Origin: an uncultured Altererythrobacter sp.
Lineage (GTDB): Bacteria > Pseudomonadota > Alphaproteobacteria > Sphingomonadales > Sphingomonadaceae
Direction: 5' to 3'
DNA length: 5,758 nt
NCBI GenBank assembly: GCA_946885545.1
Contig: CAMPGP010000146.1
Coordinates: forward strand, 1 to 5,758
Below are positions 1-5,758 of this stretch, in pieces (within the stretch, counting starts at the first letter, position 1; every line of letters starts with the position of its first letter). Below the pieces are notes generated by a model. That model searched no databases, was not told the origin of the DNA, and saw only the letters and a program-made list of their open reading frames with translations. Both the position numbers and the translations under genes were made by a program.

Positions 1-1536
1 CTGTCGGTCTGGCTTTCGCGGCTGGCGATCGATCGCTGGCGGCTGGCTGAAGGCTCCGCGCGGGGCGAGGGGGCCGATGCCGAACCGCTCGCGCTGATCA
101 CCGAAACCGCACACGGACCGCGTATCGATGCGGCCAACGACGCGGGCCTCGCCGCGGGCGCGCGGGCGGGCATGATGCTGGCCGATGCGCGCACGCTGTG
201 CCCGCACCTGCGGGTCGCGCCGTCCGATCCCGCGGGCGATCTCGCGGGGTTGCAGAAGCTCGCCGTATGGGCCCAGCGCTGGGGGCCTTGGAGCGCGCTC
301 GATGCGCCTGACGGTCTGGTGGTGGACGTAACCGGGGCGGCGCACCTGTTCGGTGGCGAAGCGCGCCTGCTGGCCGATGCCCAGGCACGGTTCGCGCGCC
401 GTGGGCTTGCCGCGAGGCTGGCCATCGCGCCGACTGCGGGTGGCGCCTGGGCCTTGTCGCACCATGGCCCCGAACGCGCGATCCTCGCCCCGGAAGACGA
501 TATCGCCGCGCGTCTGGCGGACCTGCCCGTCGCGGCGCTGCGGCTCGACGGGGATGTATTGGTCGTGTTGCGCCGCCTGGGCCTCAAGCGCATCGGCGAA
601 CTCGCCACCGTCGGGCGCGATGCGCTCCACCGCAGGTTCCGCAACCGCAAGTCCCCCACGGCCAACCCGCTGGTGCGGATGGACCAGTTGCTGGGGCGCG
701 TGCCCGAACCGCTGCTCCCGGTGCTGGCGCACCGTATGCCGAGCGTCCAGCGGCGCCTGCTCGAACCGATCCGCCATCGCCAACTGCTCGACCGGGTCGT
801 GGCCGATCTGGCGGGCGACATGGCGCGCGAGCTCGAGGGGCTGGGGCTGGGCGCGCGGCGGCTCGATCTGGGGATGTGGCGGGTCGACGGGGAAGTGGTT
901 TTGCGCAGGCTCGAACTGTCCGCCGCGACCCGCGAACCCGATCACATCTGCCGACTGTTCGCGGCCAAGCTGGACGATGTCGATGCCGGGTTCGGGATCG
1001 AGGCGCTGTCGATGCGCGCGAGCTGGTCGGAGCCGCTGGCACTGGCCCAGGCTGATATCGAGGCGGCGGCCGAAGCCCACGGCACCAGCCTCGCTGCCTT
1101 CATCGACCGGCTGACGGTCCGCATGGGCGAAGGCGCGGTTCGTCGCCCGGTTGCGCGTGCCAGCCATGTGCCGGAGCGGGCGCAACGCTGGCAGCCGCCG
1201 CTCGCACCCGCTCCCGCGAGCCAGGAGGAGCTGGCGTTTCATGCGCGCCCGCTCAAGCTGCTCGACCGGGCAGAGAAGATCGCCGTGCTCTATGCCACCC
1301 CTGACGGCTATCCGCAGCGCTTCCGCTGGCGGGGACAGGTGCACGAAGTGGTGCGCGTGGAAGGGCCCGAACGCATCGCGCCCGAATGGTGGCGCTCCAA
1401 ATCCACCACGCGGCTGCGCGACTACTATCGGATCGAGGATGCCGCAGGCTGCCGGTACTGGATCTACCGTCATGGTCTGATCGGGGACGGGCGTGGGGGC
1501 GCGCCCGACTGGTTCCTCCAGGGGCTCTGCGCCTGA
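1..1536 (+). CDS. imuB: ImuB, catalytically inactive Y-family DNA polymerase homologue (5' end outside window)
   Basis: The reading frame is open from base 1, so the gene starts upstream. The first visible residues (LSVWLSRLAIDRW) match the extreme N-terminus of ImuB, so only a few codons are missing; 511 residues are visible, close to full family length. ImuB is the adaptor of the ImuA-ImuB-DnaE2 mutasome: it links the error-prone polymerase to the beta clamp and does not synthesise DNA itself. In line with this, the first catalytic Asp region of Y-family polymerases is replaced by VWLSRLAID. The SLDEAYLDVT motif reads APDGLVVDVT (about residues 102-111), with Gly105 at the catalytic Glu. 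A helix-hairpin-helix lies near residues 186-210. The ImuB-type C-terminal region follows: ARPLKLLD (415-422), GPERIAPEWWR (455-465) and a final DWFLQGL. QEELAF (408-413) loosely fits a clamp-binding hexapeptide. An internal ATG at 172 would remove conserved N-terminal sequence and is not the start. Family assignment is strong; the clamp motif is tentative. Confidence 0.93.
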   Translation: MSVWLSRLAIDRWRLAEGSARGEGADAEPLALITETAHGPRIDAANDAGLAAGARAGMMLADARTLCPHLRVAPSDPAGDLAGLQKLAVWAQRWGPWSALDAPDGLVVDVTGAAHLFGGEARLLADAQARFARRGLAARLAIAPTAGGAWALSHHGPERAILAPEDDIAARLADLPVAALRLDGDVLVVLRRLGLKRIGELATVGRDALHRRFRNRKSPTANPLVRMDQLLGRVPEPLLPVLAHRMPSVQRRLLEPIRHRQLLDRVVADLAGDMARELEGLGLGARRLDLGMWRVDGEVVLRRLELSAATREPDHICRLFAAKLDDVDAGFGIEALSMRASWSEPLALAQADIEAAAEAHGTSLAAFIDRLTVRMGEGAVRRPVARASHVPERAQRWQPPLAPAPASQEELAFHARPLKLLDRAEKIAVLYATPDGYPQRFRWRGQVHEVVRVEGPERIAPEWWRSKSTTRLRDYYRIEDAAGCRYWIYRHGLIGDGRGGAPDWFLQGLCA

Positions 1537-1567
1537 GGCACATCTCCTCCCGCTTAACATACCTCTA

Positions 1568-1596
1568 TTGGCGCTTCATGCGGCAGAACATATAAG
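1568..1596 (+). promoter_or_regulatory. Candidate sigma70-type promoter for the radical SAM-udgX-dnaE2 genes
   Basis: TTGGCG (1568-1573) and TATAAG (1591-1596) are separated by 17 bases, matching the housekeeping consensus at four and five of six positions. It lies in the only intergenic gap, which is richer in A/T than the flanking genes. A start six or seven bases after the -10 would fall at about 1602-1604, on the ATG at 1603, so a transcript from here would be nearly leaderless. The -10 hexamer is inside the candidate LexA box, so repressor binding would block it directly. Read-through from imuB could also supply transcript. Inferred from sequence only. Confidence 0.5.
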
Positions 1597-1600
1597 GAAC
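1586..1600 (+). promoter_or_regulatory. Candidate LexA (SOS) box, GAAC-N7-GAAC
   Basis: The sequence GAACATATAAGGAAC is an exact GAAC-N7-GAAC direct repeat, the reverse complement of the GTTC-N7-GTTC box known for LexA of alphaproteobacteria. It covers the candidate -10 hexamer and ends two bases before the ATG of the radical SAM gene, a good repressor position. By eye I found no other exact match on either strand of the window, though 7-of-8 matches occur inside genes. A further partial half-site, GAAG at 1608-1611, continues the 11-base spacing. The imuAB-dnaE2 mutasome is a classical LexA target, which supports the call. Confidence 0.62.
1594..1598 (+). promoter_or_regulatory. Shine-Dalgarno of the radical SAM gene
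   Basis: AAGGA lies four bases before the ATG at 1603 and supports that start. It is embedded in the candidate LexA box. It can act only on transcripts that begin upstream, such as imuB read-through, because a transcript from the promoter at 1568-1596 would begin after it. Confidence 0.5.
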
Positions 1601-1602
1601 GA

Positions 1603-2847
1603 ATGGCGAAGCAGACCATCCTCGAACGACTCGAAATCCTTGCCGACGCGGCGAAGTACGATGCGTCGTGCGCGTCTTCCGGAACGGCGAAGAAGAACAG
1701 CTTGGGCGGCAAGGGGATCGGCTCGACCGAGGGTATGGGCATCTGCCACGCCTATGCTCCCGATGGCCGGTGCATCTCGCTGCTCAAGATACTGCTGACC
1801 AACCACTGCGTGTTCGACTGCCATTACTGCATCAACCGCAAGAGCTCGAACGTGCGGCGCGCGCGCTTTACCCCGCAGGAAGTCGCGGACCTCACGCTGA
1901 GCTTCTATCGCCGCAATTACATCGAGGGGCTGTTCCTCTCCTCGGGCATCGTGAAGAGCTCGAACCACACGATGGAGCAGCTGGTCGAGACCGCGCGCAT
2001 TTTGCGCGAGGAGCACGACTTTTGCGGCTACATCCACTTGAAGACGATTCCCGAGGCCGATCCCGAACTGGTGCACCAGGCCGGCCTCTATGCCGATCGC
2101 GTGTCGATCAACGTCGAACTGCCGACCGACAGCGGGCTGACCCGTCTCGCACCCGACAAGGATGCGCGCCAAATCGAAGGCGCGATGGGTAACGTCAACG
2201 CGGACATCGTCGAGGCGAAGGACGCGAAGAAGCGCTTCCGCCATGCGCCGCGTTTCGCGCCTGCGGGCCAGTCGACCCAGATGATCGTCGGCGCCGATGC
2301 CGCGACCGATGCCGACATCGTGGGCAAGGCGAGCCGGCTTTACGAAGGCTTCAAGCTGCGGCGGGTCTATTACTCCGCCTTCAGTCCGATCCCCGATGCG
2401 AGCGCGGTGCTGCCGCTGAAGCGCCCGCCGCTGATCCGCGAACACCGGCTCTACCAGTCGGATTGGCTGATGCGGTTCTATGGCTACAAGCCCGCCGAAG
2501 TGATGCAGGCGACCGAGGCGGACGGGAACCTGCCGCTCGACATCGACCCCAAGCTCGCCTGGGCGCTGAAGTTCCGCGAGCGTTTCCCGCTCGACGTCAA
2601 CCGTGCCGCGCGTGACGAACTGCTGCGCGTACCGGGGCTGGGAGTGACTGCGGTCAACCGGATCGTCGCCGCGCGTCGCCATCGTACGCTGCGGCTCGAC
2701 GACGTGGCGCGGCTGACCGTCTCGATCGCCAAGGTTCGCCCGTTCCTGTGCACGGTGGACTGGCGCCCGACCCTGCTCACCGATCGCGCCGACCTGCGCG
2801 TGCTACTCGCGCCAAGGCAGGAACAGTTCGAACTGTTCGCGGCATGA
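1603..2847 (+). CDS. Putative DNA modification/repair radical SAM protein with C-terminal helix-hairpin-helix
   Basis: This 414-residue protein resembles the radical SAM family annotated as 'putative DNA modification/repair' (TIGR03916-type), which commonly occurs with DUF4130 and UdgX-like proteins; its reaction is not known to me. The start at 1603 is supported by AAGGA upstream and by the family-like N-terminus LEILADAAKYDASCASSG. The 4Fe-4S and S-adenosylmethionine site is the CxxxCxxC motif at Cys69, Cys73 and Cys76 (CVFDCHYC). The barrel continues through FLSSGI, HLKTIPEAD and VSINVELP to about residue 290. A helix-hairpin-helix centred on LLRVPGLG (340-347) and the following helix suggests non-specific DNA binding. 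The protein ends [13 protein letters not shown] (408-412) fits the Q-x-x-L-F beta-clamp-binding pattern. The stop overlaps the next start as ATGA, indicating translational coupling. It is probably cytosolic: no signal peptide or membrane segment is visible. Lesion repair in the manner of spore photoproduct lyase and base modification are both possible; the sequence does not decide. Confidence 0.9.
   Translation: MAKQTILERLEILADAAKYDASCASSGTAKKNSLGGKGIGSTEGMGICHAYAPDGRCISLLKILLTNHCVFDCHYCINRKSSNVRRARFTPQEVADLTLSFYRRNYIEGLFLSSGIVKSSNHTMEQLVETARILREEHDFCGYIHLKTIPEADPELVHQAGLYADRVSINVELPTDSGLTRLAPDKDARQIEGAMGNVNADIVEAKDAKKRFRHAPRFAPAGQSTQMIVGADAATDADIVGKASRLYEGFKLRRVYYSAFSPIPDASAVLPLKRPPLIREHRLYQSDWLMRFYGYKPAEVMQATEADGNLPLDIDPKLAWALKFRERFPLDVNRAARDELLRVPGLGVTAVNRIVAARRHRTLRLDDVARLTVSIAKVRPFLCTVDWRPTLLTDRADLRVLLAPRQEQFELFAA
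2821..2838. repeat. Perfect 18-bp palindrome at the radical SAM/udgX junction
   Basis: GAACAGTTCGAACTGTTC is its own reverse complement. As RNA it could fold into a seven-pair stem with a UCGA loop, ending five bases before the udgX ATG at 2844. It also encodes the C-terminal EQFELF of the radical SAM protein, so the symmetry may be a by-product of those codons. The GAAC/GTTC spacings (5, 1 and 10) do not fit the alphaproteobacterial or Gram-positive LexA boxes. Confidence 0.6.
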
Positions 2848-4280
2848 GCGCGGCCAGGCATATCGCGCCGGCTGCCTCCTATTCCGTGCATCTGACCGAG
2901 CCGGACGATTTCGATCTCTGGCGCGAGCGGGCGCGGGTGCTTGTGCAGTGCGAGGTCGAGCCCGAACAGGTCGTGTGGAGTGCGCCGGGGACGTCGGGCG
3001 ACCTGTTCGCGCGCGGCGACACGGGCTTGCCGATCCCGCCTGACGCCGCCCCGCCAGCGCGCGCGAGCCGTCGCTTCGTGGCCCTTGCACGCAGCGCCGC
3101 CCTGCATTCGGACCCGGAGCGGTTCGCGCTGCTCTATCGCCTCCTCTGGCGCCTCCAGTCCCGACCTCGGATCATGGAGGACAAGGCCGATCCCGACGTG
3201 CGCCGGGTCGAGGATCTCGACAAGGCGGTGCGCCGCGACAGCCACAAGATGCACGCCTTCGTGCGCTTCCGTCTGGTCGAGGGAGACGAGGGGCAGGGCG
3301 AACGCTACGTCGCCTGGTTCGAACCGGAACACCACATCCTGCGCGCCAACGCGGGGTTCTTCGTGCGCCGGTTCGCCAACATGGCCTGGTCTATCCTGAC
3401 GCCGCGCGGCAGCTTGCACTGGGACGGGGAGGCGCTGAGCGAGGGGCCGCCCGCGCAACGCACCGATGCGCCCGCGGGCGATCCGATGGAGGATCTGTGG
3501 CGCACCTACTACGCCTCGATCTTCAACCCCGCGCGCCTGAAGGTCGGGGCCATGCTCAAGGAGATGCCCCGCAAGTATTGGAAGAACATGCCAGAAGCGA
3601 CGCTCATCCCCGAGCTCATCGCCGGGGCGCAGCAGAGGGAAACGCGGATGGTGGCCGAAGGCATGCTCGAATTCGAGGATCGGCCCGAGACTCTGGCTGC
3701 GATCGACAAGGCGATCCACGCCTGTCGCAAGTGTCCGATCGGCCTGCTCGAGAATCGTGCGGTGATGGGCGAGGGGCCGAAGCGCGCCGCCCTGATGATC
3801 GTGGGCGAGCAGCCGGGCGATCAGGAGGACGAGGCGGGCCGGCCGTTCGTCGGCCCCGCCGGGCAACTGCTCGACCGCCATCTGGAAAAGGCGGGCATCG
3901 ACCGCGATGCGGCCTACGTCACCAACACGGTCAAGCATTTCAAGTTCGTCCAGCGCGGCAAGCGGCGACTGCACCAGTCGCCCACGGCGAAGGAGATCGA
4001 CACCTGCCGCTGGTGGATCGAAGGCGAGCGCGCGATCGTGCAGCCCAGGCTGATTCTGGCGATGGGTGCGAGCGCCGCACGCGGCATGCTCGGCAAGACG
4101 GTAAGCATATCCAGGGCGCGGGGGGCGCCGATCGCGCTCGAGGACGGCAGCGAACTGTGGGTCACCGCGCACCCCTCCTACCTGCTGCGGCTCGATGGCG
4201 CCGCGCGGGAGGAGCAGGCGCGCCTGTTCGACGCCGATCTCGCCGCCGTACACAAGCGGCTCGGGGAACTGGCGGGTTGA
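2844..4280 (+). CDS. udgX: DUF4130-UdgX fusion: uracil-DNA binding/cross-linking glycosylase-family protein
   Basis: This is a 478-residue two-domain protein. Residues about 12-265 match DUF4130 (TIGR03915-type), function unknown, including [11 protein letters not shown] (163-173) and a [17 protein letters not shown] stretch. Residues about 275-478 are a UdgX-type member (TIGR03914-like) of the uracil-DNA glycosylase superfamily. Visible motifs are GEQPGDQED (321-329), the R-loop KRRLH (373-377) and HPSYLLR (443-449). In Mycobacterium smegmatis UdgX the His of the equivalent KRRIH loop bonds covalently to the deoxyribose after uracil excision, so His377 predicts suicide-type trapping at uracil sites. 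Probable 4Fe-4S ligands are Cys294, Cys297 and Cys388, with His365 (VKHFKF) where family-4 enzymes usually have the fourth Cys. The ATG at 2844 overlaps the upstream stop (ATGA) and has no nearby Shine-Dalgarno, so coupled translation is likely. An earlier in-frame ATG at 2748 would add a low-complexity arginine-rich shadow of the upstream gene and is rejected. Separate and fused versions of these domains are known. Confidence 0.9.
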   Translation: MSAARHIAPAASYSVHLTEPDDFDLWRERARVLVQCEVEPEQVVWSAPGTSGDLFARGDTGLPIPPDAAPPARASRRFVALARSAALHSDPERFALLYRLLWRLQSRPRIMEDKADPDVRRVEDLDKAVRRDSHKMHAFVRFRLVEGDEGQGERYVAWFEPEHHILRANAGFFVRRFANMAWSILTPRGSLHWDGEALSEGPPAQRTDAPAGDPMEDLWRTYYASIFNPARLKVGAMLKEMPRKYWKNMPEATLIPELIAGAQQRETRMVAEGMLEFEDRPETLAAIDKAIHACRKCPIGLLENRAVMGEGPKRAALMIVGEQPGDQEDEAGRPFVGPAGQLLDRHLEKAGIDRDAAYVTNTVKHFKFVQRGKRRLHQSPTAKEIDTCRWWIEGERAIVQPRLILAMGASAARGMLGKTVSISRARGAPIALEDGSELWVTAHPSYLLRLDGAAREEQARLFDADLAAVHKRLGELAG

Positions 4281-4281
4281 T

Positions 4282-5758
4282 GTGCCCGAGGCCCCGCTCA
4301 CTCCCAGCAAGCGCAGGATCGCGATCGATCCCGAACTGATCGACGCTCCGCCACGCGCGGATTTCGTCGAACTCGGGCTGGTGAGTTGTTTCAGTTTCCT
4401 GCGCGGCGCGTCGGATGCGGTCGATCTCGTGACCGCTGCCAGAAGCCTCGGCTACGATGCGATCGGGATCGCCGACGCCAATTCGATGGCCGGGGTGGTG
4501 CGGATGCACTCCGAGGCAAAATCGTTGAAACTTCGGCCGGTTATCGGTTGCAGGATAGAAACTGTCGAGGGCCTGGCGTTCCTTGCCTATCCGAAGGACC
4601 GCGCCGCTTACGGGCGGCTCTGCCGGTTGATCTCGGCCGGGCGCATGGCGACGCTCGAAGGTGAATGGCAGGCGAAGGGGGCATGCGAGATATCGCTGGC
4701 GATGCTGGCCGCGCATGCCGAAGGGGTGCAGCTGATCCTGCTGCCGCCGGACGACCTGGCGGCGGAGCTCACGATCGCCGTACCCGACAACGTGATCCCG
4801 TTTCCCGCCAGGGATCCGCGCGGAGCCGAGGAGACGCCGAAGGAGTTCGGGCCGCGGGAGATCAAGGCACCGCTGGCGGATGTTCTTCCCCGCCTTACGG
4901 CGCGACTGCCCACCCTTCGCCATCTCGCCGCGAGCTATCTCCATCGTGGAGACGACGTGGCGCGGATCGACCGGCTCGGCGCGCTGGCGAAAGCGAACGG
5001 TCTGCGTCTGCTGGCGACCAACGACGTGCACTATCACGCGCCGCAGTGCCGCCCGCTGCACGATGTGATGACCGCGATCCGGCACAAGACCACCGTTGCC
5101 GAGGCGGGCCATCTGCTGTTCGGCAATGCCGAGCGGCACCTGAAATCCCCCGAGACGATCGAGCGCCTGTTCTCCCGCTGGCCTCACGCCGTCACGGCGG
5201 CGCGCGAGGTTGCCGATGCCTGCACCTTCAGCCTCGACGAGCTGCGCTACGAATATCCGGAAGAGATCTATCCCGACGGCATGACGCCACAGCAATACCT
5301 TGAAAAGTCTACCTGGAAGGGTGCCGAAGGGCGCTATCCCGGCGGCCTGCCCGAAAGCGTCCGCGCTACGCTCGATCGCGAACTGGCGCTGATCGGGAAG
5401 CTCTCGCTGGCGCGCTATTTCCTGACCATCAAGGATATCGTCGACTACGCGCGAGAGGGGGTCGAGCCGCCGATCCTGTGCCAGGGGCGCGGGTCGGCGG
5501 CGAATTCGGCGGTCTGCTATTGCCTCGGGATCACCTCGGTCGATCCGGCCGAGCATGCACTGCTGTTCGACCGCTTCATCTCTGAGGATCGCAAGGAGCC
5601 GCCCGACATCGACGTCGATTTCGAGCATGAACGACGCGAGGAAGTGATCCAGCACATCTATACCAAGTACGGGCGCCATCGTGCGGGCCTGTGCGCCACC
5701 GTGATCCATTACCGCCCGCGCATGGCGATCCGCGAGGTCGGCAAGGCGATGGGGCTGA
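4282..5758 (+). CDS. dnaE2: DnaE2, error-prone DNA polymerase III alpha homologue (3' end outside window)
   Basis: The frame is open from the GTG at 4282 to the window end, giving 492 residues of a protein usually about 1,050-1,100 long. DnaE2 is the polymerase of the ImuA-ImuB-DnaE2 mutasome and performs mutagenic bypass of lesions. The N-terminal PHP domain starts near [17 protein letters not shown] (28-44). The palm begins with [10 protein letters not shown] (400-409), and PDIDVDF (441-447) supplies the two catalytic aspartates, Asp442 and Asp444; the third lies beyond the window. [17 protein letters not shown] closes the visible part. Several usual PHP metal-binding histidines are absent: LGLVS replaces an HxHS-like motif and ADANS a TDHNG-like one, although NDVHYH (247-252) remains. 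The start is one base after the udgX stop, with only a weak GGCGGG before it, so translational coupling is likely. An in-frame ATG at 4195 would add 29 shadow-like residues overlapping udgX. The ATG at 4280 is out of frame and reaches a stop at 4339. Confidence 0.93.
   Translation, partial: MPEAPLTPSKRRIAIDPELIDAPPRADFVELGLVSCFSFLRGASDAVDLVTAARSLGYDAIGIADANSMAGVVRMHSEAKSLKLRPVIGCRIETVEGLAFLAYPKDRAAYGRLCRLISAGRMATLEGEWQAKGACEISLAMLAAHAEGVQLILLPPDDLAAELTIAVPDNVIPFPARDPRGAEETPKEFGPREIKAPLADVLPRLTARLPTLRHLAASYLHRGDDVARIDRLGALAKANGLRLLATNDVHYHAPQCRPLHDVMTAIRHKTTVAEAGHLLFGNAERHLKSPETIERLFSRWPHAVTAAREVADACTFSLDELRYEYPEEIYPDGMTPQQYLEKSTWKGAEGRYPGGLPESVRATLDRELALIGKLSLARYFLTIKDIVDYAREGVEPPILCQGRGSAANSAVCYCLGITSVDPAEHALLFDRFISEDRKEPPDIDVDFEHERREEVIQHIYTKYGRHRAGLCATVIHYRPRMAIREVGKAMGL

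Noticed and set aside
172..174. ATG at 172 as the imuB start
   Set aside because: Conserved ImuB N-terminal sequence is encoded in the same frame from base 1, so this Met is internal.
1556..1592. AACATA repeated at 1556-1561 and 1587-1592
   Set aside because: A six-base repeat in an AT-richer gap is expected by chance and matches no known operator.
1537..1602. Transcription terminator after imuB
   Set aside because: No stable GC-rich hairpin followed by a T run is visible in the gap, so read-through from imuB is expected.
2572..2586. GTTC-N7-GTTT, a near LexA box
   Set aside because: It matches seven of eight bases only, lies deep inside the radical SAM coding region and has no promoter-like context; such near matches are expected by chance.
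1576..2682. 368-codon reverse-strand open frame opposite the radical SAM gene
   Set aside because: It is antisense to CxxxCxxC and other conserved radical SAM sequence, with no independent start signal or motif support.
2821..2838. Palindrome as a LexA box
   Set aside because: The GAAC/GTTC half-sites are spaced 5, 1 or 10 bases apart, not 7 (alphaproteobacterial) or 4 (Gram-positive), and the site is inside coding sequence.
2748..2843. Earlier in-frame ATG for the DUF4130-UdgX gene
   Set aside because: The added 32 residues are an arginine-rich shadow of the radical SAM C-terminus; the ATGA overlap at 2844 gives a family-like N-terminus.
2484..4310. 608-codon open frame on the reverse strand
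   Set aside because: It lies opposite two well-supported genes; its translation is low in recognisable motifs and typical of the antisense of GC-rich codons.
4162..5709. 515-codon open frame on the reverse strand opposite dnaE2
   Set aside because: The forward strand encodes clear DnaE2 motifs throughout, including PDIDVDF; the reverse frame shows no domain I recognise.

Overview
The window is a tightly packed, same-strand (+) cluster of four DNA-damage-tolerance and repair genes in a GC-rich genome with strong G/C preference at third codon positions. The start of the first gene and the end of the last lie outside the window. The gene types (ImuB, DnaE2), a LexA-type direct repeat of the alphaproteobacterial form and the style of the DnaE2 N-terminus suggest an alphaproteobacterium. 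Sphingomonadales (Erythrobacter/Sphingomonas-like) is my best guess, from remembered resemblance only.

Layout: (1) 1-1536, imuB, a Y-family polymerase homologue without the catalytic acidic residues. (2) 1537-1602, a 66-base AT-richer gap, the only real intergenic space. It holds a candidate LexA box (GAAC-N7-GAAC, 1586-1600), an overlapping sigma70-like promoter (TTGGCG-N17-TATAAG) and a Shine-Dalgarno. (3) 1603-2847, a radical SAM protein of the 'putative DNA modification/repair' type, with a CxxxCxxC cluster motif, a C-terminal helix-hairpin-helix and a terminal QFELF that looks like a sliding-clamp-binding peptide. (4) 2844-4280, a fusion of a DUF4130-like domain to a UdgX-type uracil-DNA glycosylase domain, overlapping gene 3 by ATGA. 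(5) 4282-5758 and beyond, dnaE2, the error-prone C-family polymerase, starting at GTG one base after the udgX stop.

How the genes may work together: ImuB and DnaE2 (with ImuA, not seen here) are known to form the LexA-controlled mutasome that performs mutagenic translesion synthesis at the beta clamp. Here a radical SAM enzyme and a DUF4130-UdgX fusion, families known to occur together but without an assigned joint function, sit inside that operon. The second gene set has its own candidate SOS promoter. The most interesting reading is that lesion processing (radical SAM/DUF4130/UdgX) and lesion bypass (ImuB/DnaE2) are co-induced and may share the clamp. The gene set and motifs are visible in the sequence; the functional coupling is inference.

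I see no RNA genes, mobile elements, CRISPR arrays or terminators. The long reverse-strand open frames are by-products of GC-rich codon use.
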